From Stercorarius parasiticus (lineage: Eukaryota; Chordata; Aves; Charadriiformes; Stercorariidae): a stretch of 64,000 nt of DNA. The notes below the pieces were generated by a model, which worked only from the letters and a program-made list of their open reading frames with translations, was not told where the DNA came from and searched no databases. This document shows, piece after piece, positions 27,545-38,800 of this stretch. Made by a program: the position numbers and the translations under genes. How positions within the stretch are numbered: position 1 is the stretch's first letter; each line of letters begins with the position of its first letter. The DNA lies in the NCBI GenBank assembly GCA_013396915.1, contig VWZL01000814.1, forward strand, positions 84,017-148,016, written 5' to 3'.

Positions 27545-29085
27545 CTACTTCCCCTCGCAAAAGCCGCAGAGGCAGCCGAGGCAGCCGTTGAGGATCTGGA
27601 GGGAGGCCAGCACCATCTCGGCGGCGCTGATGAGCAGCAGGAGGGAGAAGAGGACGGCGTTCCAGGCCACAATGCCTGCTGGCTCCAGGCAGATGCTCCA
27701 GGTGCGATTGTGCACGTAGTTCTCTGTCCTGCGCAACAGGGAGAGGAGGAGATGCAAAATGACCTGCAGCAGGTCAGAAATCGCACCGCTTTCCTCCATG
27801 GGGGTGTGCCACAGACACCCTGTCCTTCATCCCAAGGGTCAGCAGGGTGATGGGGATGGGAAGCACCACATAGAAAGCTGTAGAAGGTGAGGACTTCTGG
27901 AGCTACCAGAGTTGTCCATCACCATCAGCAAGCCCACCCACCATAAATAATCCCAACTTAATTAGCAATAAGACGACGAGGCGGCACTGGCAACTCAACC
28001 CCACTGCCTCACCTGGCATCCAGGAAGGGGTAGCCCCAGAGGGTGCCGTGCTCGGAGGCGTTGTAGAAGCAGAGGGGTCCGTTGGTCAAACCCACCCCAG
28101 AAAGGACGAAGCAGGCGGCTGCGCCCAGGAGTGCCAGCTTGGAGAGCACAGCGGAGATGAAAGCCTGTGGGCAGCACCCCGGGAGGGACCGAACGTCAGT
28201 CGGGCTCCAAAACACCTCTGGGCGTTATCAACAGAGTTTGGTTAAGGGGGCATAACTCCCCTCTCTTCACCCCAAAGGGCTCCAGCCCTGGGGAGCCGAG
28301 GCTAAGGATGGAGCCAGTGCTGGGTTGTTTCGAGCTGGGAGGAAGTGGGTAGGGAGCTGCCACGCAGAGCCTGGTGGGGCAGAGCCCATGCAGCACACAT
28401 GGTCTGTCCTCCAGGGAGGAGGCACCGTGCAGCATCCCACCATGGGGCCACGGGAGAGGGGGCACCCTGCCACATCCCACCGTGGGGCCATGGGAGAGGG
28501 GGATCCATGACATGTCCCACTATAGGGCCACGGGAGAGTGCCACCCTGCCATGAGTCCACATGGGAGAGGGGACACCCTGCCACAACCTGCCACAGAAGA
28601 GGGGACACCCAACACATCCCACCGTGGGGCCATGGGAGAGGTGCTAACCTGCCATGTCCCACCCTGGGGCCACCCGCCACTTGGGACTGCTTTGGCGCAG
28701 GGGTCCCAGCGCTGCCTTACGTTGCAACGGGTGCCACAGTCGGAGCAGCCAGCGCATCGCCACCCCACCGCCGTGATGTGGGCCGCTGCCAGCAGCACCT
28801 GCGGGAAGGGAAAAGCAGCTGGGGGATGAAGGGGAGGCACCTGCTCCATCCCTTATCCCTGCTCCACAGACACACGAGAAAGGACGTGGTGCGAACCACG
28901 GTACTCACGGTGATGCCGCCTCCCCAGACACCTGGCATGACCTTGGCATGTTTGCTGATGTGCCCCTCTGCCAGGTACTTGGATGCCCCCCCAGGGAAGA
29001 GCAGGAGGATGTTGGCTGCCATGGAGAGCGTGCCCAGTGCCAGCAGGCAGGGACCCACGATGCGGCTGCACTTCCCCACGCACAT
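27545..29085 (-). CDS. TM4SF19: Transmembrane 4 L6 family member, TM4SF19-like (4 coding exons)
   Basis: Four-pass membrane protein of the L6/TM4SF family. Exons on the minus strand: 29085-28909, 28798-28721, 28164-28013, 27728-27545. The joined frame is 591 nt, 196 aa (human TM4SF19 is about 209). Membrane segments lie at about 9-30, 47-70, 86-107 and 160-182. The family Cys cluster (CAGCSDCGTRC) follows TM2. The large loop holds GPLC and WGYPF, an NAS and an NRT glycosylation site, and CLEP before TM4. The ending LCGFCEGK resembles the short LCEK-type end of TM4SF19, and UBXN7 is its neighbour in human, so TM4SF19 is favoured over TM4SF1/4/18. A splice acceptor (CCCATCCCAG) directly precedes 29096, so a 5' exon exists, probably near 30961-31015. 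Intron 2 contains a 41-bp minisatellite. The cellular role is poorly known; human TM4SF19 is linked to osteoclasts and macrophages. Confidence 0.85.
28432..28690. repeat. Minisatellite, ~41-bp unit, in TM4SF19 intron 2
   Basis: The phrase TCCCACC(A/G)TGGGGCCA, followed by GGGAGAGG, recurs at about 28433, 28474, 28513, 28614 and 28655. Decayed copies lie near 28553 and 28590. Spacing is about 40-41 bp, giving about six units. It fills nearly half of a 556-bp intron. Confidence 0.8.
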
Positions 29086-29096
29086 GGCCACCCTGC

Positions 29097-30960
29097 CTGG
29101 GATGGGGAGGAAGAGGAGGAGAGGAAGGGGCTGCCTTTGGCCCCACGACGCCCTCACCCCGAGCCCATTGCACAGCTGCGGGTGGATGGGAGTTTGCTGG
29201 TTCCCAGTTTTGGGTCCCAGCCTGTCCCACCATCACTGCCCTTACTCAAGAGCAATTTCCAGTGGAAATCCTATTTTTCCCCACACCATCTAATTAAGTA
29301 AACATTAAAAATAAATTCAATGTTAATACTGATCTACTGTTGCCAAACAGTTTTCCTGAGGTTATTTTATCATAGAAGGAGAAGCTCAACTTCAGACCTG
29401 CTAATATTTCTTTGCCAAACAGGGAAGGGAGTTCAGGACAACGGCAGGTCTCGCACTGAGCCTTGAAACCTGTGCGACCCACACTGTGGGCTCCTCCAAA
29501 ATGCTACTGCAGGAAGGAGACCGACCGCCACGGCTCGGTTTGACTTTGAGTGCTCACAACGAGCCAGAGGGAGCCAGGAAAAGGGAGAAACCCTCGGACA
29601 AGGACTTGCGAAAGCCCGTCAGTCTCCAATCAAATGCAACAGGAACTCCATCCCCATCGCTCACTAGTCCTACCATAGGTCTGAATATGCTGAAACCAAT
29701 TAAAGTTAATAAAGCAAAAGTTATCACCTATCCTTGCACAAGCCATCCAGCTCTGCTGGTATTTATCATATTTATTTATATTTTATTCACCTAGAAAGTG
29801 TCTGCCCGTCTCCAGGTGATACCTTGTCAAAAATTAGCTATCCCTCTTCTGTGTCTGCAAGAAGGGGGATGTCCATCGGTTGCTCTGGGACCACTGAAAG
29901 CAGCTTGGTTTGCTGTTGTCCCAGCTTCCCAGCTTCCTCCTGCCCTGCCTTCATTTTCGCTTCAGGGTGTTTTTGTGGATTTCCCCCTTTCCCGGTGGCT
30001 TGCAGCCCATTTTGCAGAAGCTCCCTGAATCGAGCTGCTTCTCACGATGGCCAGTTTATTTTGGGCTCGCTGTGCTCTGGCTTTGCAGAAGCAGAAGTGA
30101 AGAGGTGCCGCGTGGTTGTTTCCGTGGGAAAAGCTGCCTCAGCCCCCTCGCACTCGGCACTGGGGAGGAGCGGCTCCAGCCCCTGCACGGCTTGAGGGGA
30201 CAGGGGCCACCAGCCCAACAGGGCTTCACATCCCTGCAACCTGCTGGAGACCAGCCCCACCAGGCTGCTGGGGGCCAGGGAGGGCTGAACGTGTAGGAAC
30301 AGGGCTGCAATACCCTGCTGTGTGGAGAGGATGCAAGCCAAGAAGCCCAAGGTGGACCACCAGCTCCACCCATCCTGGAGCTCCACCTCCTCTCTGCTGT
30401 CTATCCTCCCTGCCTTGGTTATAGAGAATTTAGGGCCTCTCGCCCTCACTGTGGTCCCATCTGCAGTCCAGGGATTGTGCGTGGTTGTCCCGTCAGAGCC
30501 ATGAGCTGAGGGGGATGCCAAGTCCCACCTCCCAACTTTGGAGGACCTTCCAGTATAGCTCTTGCTCCTCTGGAGCTCACAGCGTGGGCTGCTCTCACCA
30601 GCCAGAGGCTTTTGTGATCTGCAAGTCTGCCCTTAACCCCCCCAAGGACTCTCCTTCCCATCCACCTCTGCCCTGGGGAAGGCAGGAGATCTCCTCCCCC
30701 AGGAAGCTCTCCATGGCTTGCTGTCCCCTCAATGCTCTCCTCAAGCAAGAAGCAAGTTCCCATTAGCTGCTTTCTTCTGCCTCAGCCAATACAGATAGAC
30801 AAACCCCTCTGTCAGGGGAGGTAAAACAAAACTGCAGCTGAACCAGCCTCTGTTAGGACACTGGAAAGACAGACTCTGCCTGCCAGCTCGTCTCCATGGC
30901 CAAAAGCAAGGGCATTCAAGCAAAGCCCAGGGAACCCATCCTCCCACCTTCCCGGCTTAC
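29097..30960 (-). other. TM4SF19: Probable TM4SF19 intron 1
   Basis: Lies between a good acceptor just upstream of the TM4SF19 start codon exon and a strong donor (CTCCCAG|GTAAGCC) at 30961/30960 on the minus strand. No other coding exon was recognised inside it. Confidence 0.5.
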
Positions 30961-31046
30961 CTGGGAGCGATGCCACATAGAGCCAGCAGCGTCCACCCTT
31001 GGATGAGCCCTCTCCTGGAAGCATCACCCATGGGTGACTATTTATG
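30961..31046 (-). promoter_or_regulatory. TM4SF19: Candidate TM4SF19 leader exon with TATA-like box
   Basis: On the minus strand CATAAATA (31046-31039) resembles a TATA box. About 30 nt downstream, near 31015, transcription could start, and the exon would end at the strong donor at 30961. Spliced to 29096, the reading frame of this exon is open through the TM4SF19 start. An ATG at 31024 would add 25 residues, but it may lie upstream of the cap site. Confidence 0.4.
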
Positions 31047-31049
31047 ATG

Positions 31050-34000
31050 TCCCAGCATGTGCCCCACGTCTTACTCCTCCACCGCGAGGTCCACCCACTG
31101 CATCAGTCATAATCCTTCCTCTTCCACACAATGGGCTGCTCAAAAGGAAGAATGACTGTCCTGTCTGAATGAGGCAGCCTCTGCCAGCGCTGCAGCTGAT
31201 CCATCGATTTGATTATGCCCCCTTTCACTGGCAGAAGCCACGAGTCCACCAAAATGTGCACAACTTCATATCTTAAGGCTTCTACCACGTCTGACTTTGG
31301 CCATTGCCTGAGTAGCAAACACTGTTTCTCTTGGAACAACCTGCAATGACTATATAGGGAGAACATTCTCCTCTCTCCTCAGCAGCTCACTCCAAACGCT
31401 ATCATTCTGTCTCCATGAGTCCACGTCCTCCACCAAGGGCCTCTTCCATTATGTTTCACCTGATTTCCCTCGTTGTGCAAGAGCTTTGCACGTGAATGCT
31501 GCATAGTTCAGGCTTCCCTCTTCTCCTTTTTACCCACAGGAGGGAGAACACTAATATTTCAACAAAAACTTCTAAATAAATATTCTTGTGTCTCAGCTGG
31601 TTCCTATCTCCTGCCCTTTGCCTCCTTGCAGATGGCCCAGCTTTTCCTCCAAGTGTTGAGCATACCCCATTACATATATGTCTCACACTTCTGTGATAAC
31701 ATTGAGAGAGAAAGGTTATTTCTGTATATCTTAATTACTGCAAGTTATCAGATAACAGCATTTCAAAGTCCTATCTGGGGTACCCATGGCTGGCAGTTAA
31801 TGGGAAACGGGGAAGCTCCTCTTCTGTCCCCACAGAGAAGGTCTGACAGTAGAAGCTCCGAGATGGGACCAGGACTGGGAGAACATGACCTCCGTGTCCG
31901 ACAACAGGAGACGGGGAAGCTGTAGGACAAAAGTTGGCAAAATTTGGGCAGTTTTTCTGGCAGAGGAGTTGCAGGCAGCACAAGCACAGAGGAGAACTGC
32001 TCATGGGCTGCACAGGCAAAAGGAAGTCTTCTCAAAGAAGAGTTTGGACAAGGCTCATATTCCTCGTGCGTTCATCACAAGGACCTGAGGCACATCAGCT
32101 GCTTGGGACGTGGGCTTCCCTGTCTGCAACAGCCACAGGAGACGGAGCGTAAGTGCAACTGTCTTATAGCCCTGATACAGTCTTGCTCCAACATAGGGAA
32201 AAAAGCAACTAAAGTGCTACCTTTTGGTTTAGAACCCAACTTGCTCTACCTTGGGGAATGCACACGAGTAGCATTTGCCAACACGCTTCAAAGTGGCTTT
32301 TCCTGCTTCCAAATCAATGAGTACAGGACTGCTGAGAATCTAAAACCTGCCCTAAGTACAGCGTGCCATGCTCTGTCAGAAGAAACAAGAGAATGGAGTT
32401 GGAGCCCTTGAGTGCCACACGGAAAAACATGAACAGGTGAGGCTGGGTTACATGAGCCAATTCTGTTTTTCTAGGAAAAATAAGCTGAGACGAGGAGATT
32501 ATCTGAATAATGATAGTTCCTCTGAAAGGAAAACCAGAGTTTGCACCCGCACGTAAATCCCCGTTTTATTCTTAGATAGACGAATCAGTCTCTAAAAAGC
32601 AGTCGGCAGCAAAGGCGAAACATGTAGGACATGCAGGACAGCAGACTGCTGAGAATAATCCGATTTTTCCTTCCTCCTTTTTTTTTTTTTACGTAGAAAG
32701 ACAGGAAGCGTTTTTCACTCTGCTGGAAGAAAATGTGTTGCAACTTCATCTTGTGCCCTTTCCTACGTCACGGCAATCTGAGCATCCCACATTGCCACAC
32801 ACATGATCTGGTCAATCATCTCTCACAGAAAACCCCATGCCATTCAGCATGAAGCATCAGGGTGAATCTTTTCCCCAGAATCACTGATCTTCCCCTTACA
32901 CCAACTCCAGCCTGAGTCTGTAATAGTAGTAATAATAATAATAATATTAATAATGGGTTCATTTTAGTGCTTCCCAAGTACTGCAAGTGGCTGCATGCCT
33001 CCCTTTCTTGCATGACAACTCAATTATGGATGCATCAGCATGGCAACCACAGGCAAGTAACTTGCTGCCAAGTCACCCGGCCATGGCACTGCCACATGTG
33101 ATGCCAGGCAAAGCCATTCTGGCTCGGCAAGGTCCTCCTGTGAACTCCTCCCCTGGCACCAGATCGCAACTGAAGAGACGCCGGCTGCTTTCACCCTAGT
33201 CGTGTCGCATCGCTTTATCCCATCACACTTAAGAGGGTTCAGCCTCTCCGGTCCACGGTTTGCAGGTCACATTCAGCAGTGGCTCTTTCTGAACTGTAAG
33301 GTCTGTGAGCTTTTTATAACCACCGTGTCCACTATCTTAACCACGCTCCCCTGCTCCTTGCTTCCCCAACGCCCTCTGGGCTGTGGAAATTGCTTGGCAG
33401 GTTGGGTTTCAAGAGTGGTTTGGCTTCAAGGAGAATCAAAGAGGCTGAGCTGAGTTTGAATCAGCAAGATTGAATTGTTCTGTGCCAAACCAAAGTTCAC
33501 CTCGGTCCTCTCCGGAGGATGCTCAGCACGATTCAGTGGTCTCTCCCACTCCTCTCGGTAGCATCTGCAAATCTGTTTCTGACACTAGCTAAGATGTCTC
33601 AAAACTCAGGTGTGGGCATGTTTGCTGCCAACAGTAATCCCCTTCCACAAGCCCCGTTTGGAGTTTGTGTCTAGAACTCAGATTGAAGAAATACCACCAC
33701 CACGCTGCTAGAAAACATGGCATTTCCTTTTAGTTTCCTTATGAATTTCACCTGATTTAATATTTCAGATGAGCTAAACCAACCCAGTTAAAGGTTGGAA
33801 GGAGTTTGCAGAAAGAAAAAAGAAATAAATTAAACCCAAGAGGTACCTTGAGCCTATGCCGTAGCTCCTCAACCTGCAGACTGTGATGAAAAAATGTTTC
33901 CAACTCAGCTGGAACAGGAAATATTTTCCTAAGCTGCATGGAGTGATCAGCCTGTTTTCCAGCCTCAAGAGGCACACAAACAAGTCTTCATCACAGAAAC

Positions 34001-35139
34001 TGGAATTGTCCGTTTCTCTTAACACAGCGAGAGGGAGAGGTGTACACACTAAAAAAAGACAAAATCACTTCCAGGATACCCCTGGAGAGGCAACAGCCTT
34101 CTCCTGGCCTCCTCTGGAGGTTGGTGCCTCCCAGAAGGGTGTCAACCATGGAACTTGGACAACCTCCCTTGAGAAAGACTGGGGCAGTGGCTGAAATTAC
34201 TGTTTCAATAGAGACCTACCTACAGTCAGGAACACGAGGATGACCCCAGATCAGTTTCTTAAGCTTTTGTTTCCCCACCATACCTGCTAAGTTCTTGTCC
34301 AGAAGGGACTCTGCTCATTGGCATCTCACATGAGGCCATTACAGGAACATCCCAAGGAGCCCAAAAGATAACTGCAGAAGTTAGAAGCTCCATCTTGACA
34401 ACACCTGTACCAAGAGGATGTTGACAGTTCAGAATAGAAAGCCACATTTTCTCTGCTCTTCCATTGGGAAGGAGGGAAAATCCTATCCCTACCTCTTTTT
34501 ATTCATTTACATAAGGGTATTTTTCCTATCAAGGTACCAAAAGTTTGCCTCACTTCAAGATTTTGTAACCTGCAGAATGGGCTGAAGCCTTCTTGGGGTA
34601 AGCCAGTGGCTCGCTGTAATCAACAATTCCTTGTAAGCAGGAACTGGATGCTTCCTACTGAAGAGTTACTTTGTCGTATTTATTACCAGACACAAACAGC
34701 CTTCAAATTCAGGCAAGCCCTGTCCTTCTGGCTGGGCAAACCTGGAGCTAGTATGTAAAATAACAAACATTTAGACTTTTTCAGCTGAGCTGCAGCTTCT
34801 GCTACTTATTTGTTAAAGAGACTCGAGGCCAACAAAAGTAGTTACAGCCAGGGTAGGAAAATTGTAAACTCCCCAGAGGTCCAACAGAAGCTAATGCACC
34901 CGGACCTATTCTGCCAAGTCGAGATTCACGGACCAGGAGGCAAAGGAAAACAAAAATCACCCAGTCTGACCATTTTACTAAAAATTCAGACACATACAGG
35001 GAATTCGGTTTGATTTTGTTTCCTGCTACCCCAATAACATCAAGGAAAAACTCAAACTCTCCATATAACACAGGGACAGACTTTCATTAGAACTAAACCA
35101 ACAAAAAAAACCCAAACCCCAAAACCAAGAGATGAAGAA
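31050..35139. other. Intergenic DNA between TM4SF19 and UBXN7
   Basis: No gene recognised. A minus-strand frame at 31103-31366 (87 codons) has no family signature I know. A TAA/ATT-rich microsatellite lies at about 32924-32955. The remainder shows only short frames. Confidence 0.45.
32924..32955. repeat. (TAA)n microsatellite
   Basis: A run of TAA/TAG triplets, imperfect at both ends, in intergenic DNA. Confidence 0.85.
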
Positions 35140-35159
35140 AGCTACTGAAAACAGTTTGG

Positions 35160-35165
35160 TTTATT
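35160..35165 (-). promoter_or_regulatory. UBXN7: Polyadenylation signal, probably of UBXN7
   Basis: AATAAA on the minus strand. It is followed, 25-60 nt further, by an unusually G/T-rich stretch (complement of 35098-35132, reading GGTTTTGGGGTTTGGG), which is a strong downstream element. Confidence 0.6.
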
Positions 35166-35399
35166 TCCAGGATCAAATATTACAATAGGACATTTACATA
35201 TATTTATAAAAAAATGCAGCAGTTGTGTATATAGATCAGAGGTTTCCTTGAGTTTGGTCCCTCCCAGCACAGTGAGCTGAAATCTTCCAAATTAATCCTC
35301 TCCCTCTTCCCACGTGAAGTCGTCATCATTGAAGAAGAAAGTGGCTACCGTAAAAACTGACAGGCTTTCAAAATTTTATAATTTAAAAAAAAAAAAAAA

Positions 35400-35487
35400 G
35401 AGGCTGTTTGCTCTAATTGGTGCATTTACAGTGTCAAAATGTCGTAATTTTGACACTGTAAGTTCACCAATTAGAGGAAACAGCCTC
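35400..35487. repeat. 41-bp near-perfect inverted repeat (hairpin)
   Basis: The left arm (35400-35440) and right arm (35447-35487) are reverse complements at 38 of 41 positions, separated by a 6-nt loop (GTCGTA). The arms are of mixed base composition, not simple repeat. The RNA from either strand would fold into one long stem. It could be a microRNA-type precursor, a double-stranded RNA-binding or editing target, or a palindromic mobile remnant. No target duplication is obvious. It lies inside the predicted UBXN7 3' UTR about 235 nt from its end. Confidence 0.85.
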
Positions 35488-35787
35488 ATTTATAAAAATC
35501 ATCTATCCTATAGTCTGGCGTCTCTGATGAGGCACCACGTCTCCGAGTTGAGTTTTACCCAGATGTTCTTCATATAAATCTGTTCTATAAAATAGCACCT
35601 CGTTGCCCTGCTCCAAGTACTTTTACTATCTATCCTTCTATACCTTAAAGTCTCAGCACCATTTAACAAGCAGTTACAAAATGACTTTTCTCTGTACTGC
35701 AGACACTCACAGTAATTAGAGACAGTGACCAAATCCTGAGGCAAGCTGGGGCACCGATGTTAAGTGCCGCGTTCTCCAATTAAAAAC

Positions 35788-35832
35788 ACGTGTGTGTGTG
35801 TGTGTGTGTATATATATATGTATATACATATG
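35788..35832. repeat. (GT)n(TA)n microsatellite
   Basis: About ten GT units pass into TA units and then an ATGTATATACATAT palindrome. Probably polymorphic. Confidence 0.9.
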
Positions 35833-38800
35833 GCTATATTTGTTGGGAGTGGACAGACACTAAGCATCTCACGGACAAGACGACACCGGAGTAAGAGTCA
35901 TCCTGTACAACATCACAGAAAGCATACCCATTAACCTCGCCGGTTCAGGGGCAGACAGCAGAGTATAACCAAACTGCGGTAAGATCCTGGGCTCAGACAG
36001 AGAAAACCTCGGCAACACTGTCTTTGCAGAACATCAACCAACAGACCTCAACAGCCGGTCTCCAAACACGCGACTGCGGGTACTTCCAACAATGCAAATG
36101 GCCAACATAAGAAGTCGAGTTTTGTTTTGCCTTTAGAACAGCAGCTGTTCTGTTTTGTAGGAAGTAATTTCTGTCAAAATAAATAAATAGAAAGGGTGGG
36201 GGAGAAGAGAGGCTGCAATCAAATCTATTAAAACAGATCAACGAGGCGTATCCAGTTTTTATGGGAGACTTTGCACTTCACCCATCTAAACTGCATGTCC
36301 GCTACCCCTCCTCCTCTTGGAGCACAGGACTACCTGTTTTTCAACTAACTTGACTAAAAAAGGGATTAAACAAGAAGAAAGTAATGACATTTGCTAAAAA
36401 CTAAGAAGGGATAAAAATTAAGTGATGAGTTCCTGATATGACATGCATCTTCCCATTCACATGGGCATTCCCACACAGGTCTCTCTGTTACCTGTTTCTA
36501 TATGGTTTAGAAAAACAACCACAAACACCACATTTACGCATCCGCATAGCCAGTATCTTGACAAAATGCAGCGCAGGCGATGACTTGCCCACAGAAGAAA
36601 ATTGCTTCTAGTTTAGCCCTTGTTGCTCTTCAGTCCCTGCAAACAAGCTTGGTGCTCCGGCAAGAACAGAAATTTGAGAAACCAGGCCCTTCAGCAGTGA
36701 GGTTTATTTATTAAAACATGTGCTAAAACCAGCTGCCAATTTCTGCAAGGGTACAAAACATAGCACCAGTAAAAGTGGAAGCTGGTAAAAGCTGGTGCAG
36801 ATGAGTATATAAATTCAGTAGTCTTTTAAAAATGCATCTATGAAAGTAGTGGACCACATGAAATGCAAACAGCAGCGAAAAATGGACATGCTTTATGAAG
36901 GAGAGGTGTTATTCTCCTCTAACAGTGACACAGAAGATCTAGGGAGCTCTGGAAAGCATGCTGATGTAAAACTGCTGTTTAAATCCACTTAGGAACAATG
37001 GTACCTTTGGATGCCTTTTTATAGACAACTATATTTTACATGGCTATTACGCACATACATGGACATTCCTTTAATATTTATCTTATCTTATCCACCAGGA
37101 AGGGCAACTTACTTCAGTCCATGAACATCAGGAATATAAAAATTGCAGACCTAAATTCAAAGCCTAACAAAAATAACCAAAAATGTCTGGCATGGCCTTG
37201 ATCTGCCCTTTTTATCTCAGTAGGGAATGCAGTGAAGTTGAAGCTGGTCAATCAGCTTGACTTGGAGCATGTATCATCAGGAAGACCTGAAATCCTTCTC
37301 TCAGCCTCTGAAGGACCACAAGCAGGAAGCCAACAGTAAATGTGTCAACAACATCTGGTAGGAAAAGTCAGCATTCCTTTTGCCTTGTTTCTGAATATTC
37401 CTGTGACTGTGACTATTAGCTGCAGTTAGACATTAAATATCGAAATAAAGCATTGTTAGATGAAGAGCACGCACAAAGGAAACATCTCCACAAGTAGCAA
37501 GAAGCTACAGCTCGAAACACGTTAGCTCTCTTTAGTTCTCTACCCAGAAAGCCTTCCACTGTCTACATGCACTTCTGCTCCTCCAAACTCATGGCAGTCC
37601 TTGCAACACAAAGTGCACATTATGGCCAAGCAACACCCATAGGAAGCCACAAACTACAGCCTTTGAAGGCTTTTTTTCTTTTGTCCTTCATATTTCAACA
37701 TCATATTTGCAATCAGAGATTTAAGGCATTTTTTCCAACCTTGCCAAAAGCAATGTGAACTTCAGATTTAATATCTAGAACAACTGTGACAAAGGCTCTT
37801 TATAAATACAGCCCAACTAGCTTAACACCTTCACTGCTACGAGCTGTCGCAGGCAGAACTTGGTTAACTTTTTGAGCCACGTTCCTCAGGCCAGCAAAAC
37901 ACGTGCCTCCAAAACTCCAAAGGGCTTCAACATGAATAAAGATCTGAAGAGGCTGAATCCTGGTTGATGCTGTTTCTGAACAGCTTTCAGCCACCACAGC
38001 ACAGCTGACTGACGTGTGTGCTGCAGCACTGGTTTTATTTGGGTTAGGAAGGAGGAGGAAAGAGGGGAGAGGGATGAAGGGAGAGAAGAGCCACATGCAG
38101 GGACACATATTTCTTAAAAACATTTTTTTCCTCTGCTCCCTGCTCCCAGATCAAAGCGAAAGAAAACTGTAAGAAAAAATACATCGTGCCAGAGAAACAA
38201 AGCAAAACACAACAGGCTCATAATTTCTTGGAACAGAACAAACTACTAGGAACTGTGAGACGGAGGAAAAAAAAAAAATCCCATTTTCAATGTAAATCTT
38301 CAGTTTCACATTCTTCTTTCCCTGTTAGGTTATAAAAATACTAATATTTTTCTGAATAAAATCTCAAGAAATTAAAAATGAAGTGAACATAAGGACTTCT
38401 GGTCTCACTACACCAGCAGACAAAACCATTTACCGTGCTCCAGAGGCATGTTTCTTGATGGTCTAAAAATAAACTTGCAGCAGTCAAGTGCAACGTTAAC
38501 TTCCTCATGAGAGAGGTGACCGAGCTCCTCTTGGCATAACAAAAGCAACGAAAAGCTAACCTAGGGCTCCCACTTCTGTTTTTGATAGCAAAATGGTGAA
38601 GGTAAAGTTACTCCTTCCCTTACAGCTGAGCAAAGAGGAAAGGAAGGAGTTGTCAGCTGCCCGCTGCCCTGCAGCTCAGACGCTTAGCTCTGAAAGAGGG
38701 GGTAAGACAGGAAGGTTCACAGCACGGGCCCACGCGGTGCACAATCTCTCCAGCAGCAGAACTGATGGAAGAAGTTCATGTTCTTGCCTGCAGTGCAGTT

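Noticed and set aside
28432..28690. Regularly spaced repeats resembling a CRISPR array
   Set aside because: The units are head-to-tail and contiguous with no unique spacers, and the host is a vertebrate; it is a minisatellite.
28538..29293. 251-codon plus-strand frame
   Set aside because: Antisense to TM4SF19 exons 1-2, and partly made of the minisatellite.
31103..31366. 87-codon minus-strand frame, possible small gene
   Set aside because: Fairly balanced composition, but no family resemblance and no splice or polyadenylation context. Could be a decayed repeat. A protein search would decide.
35788..35832. ATGTATATACATAT palindrome as a regulatory site
   Set aside because: It is part of a GT/TA microsatellite and needs no special explanation.
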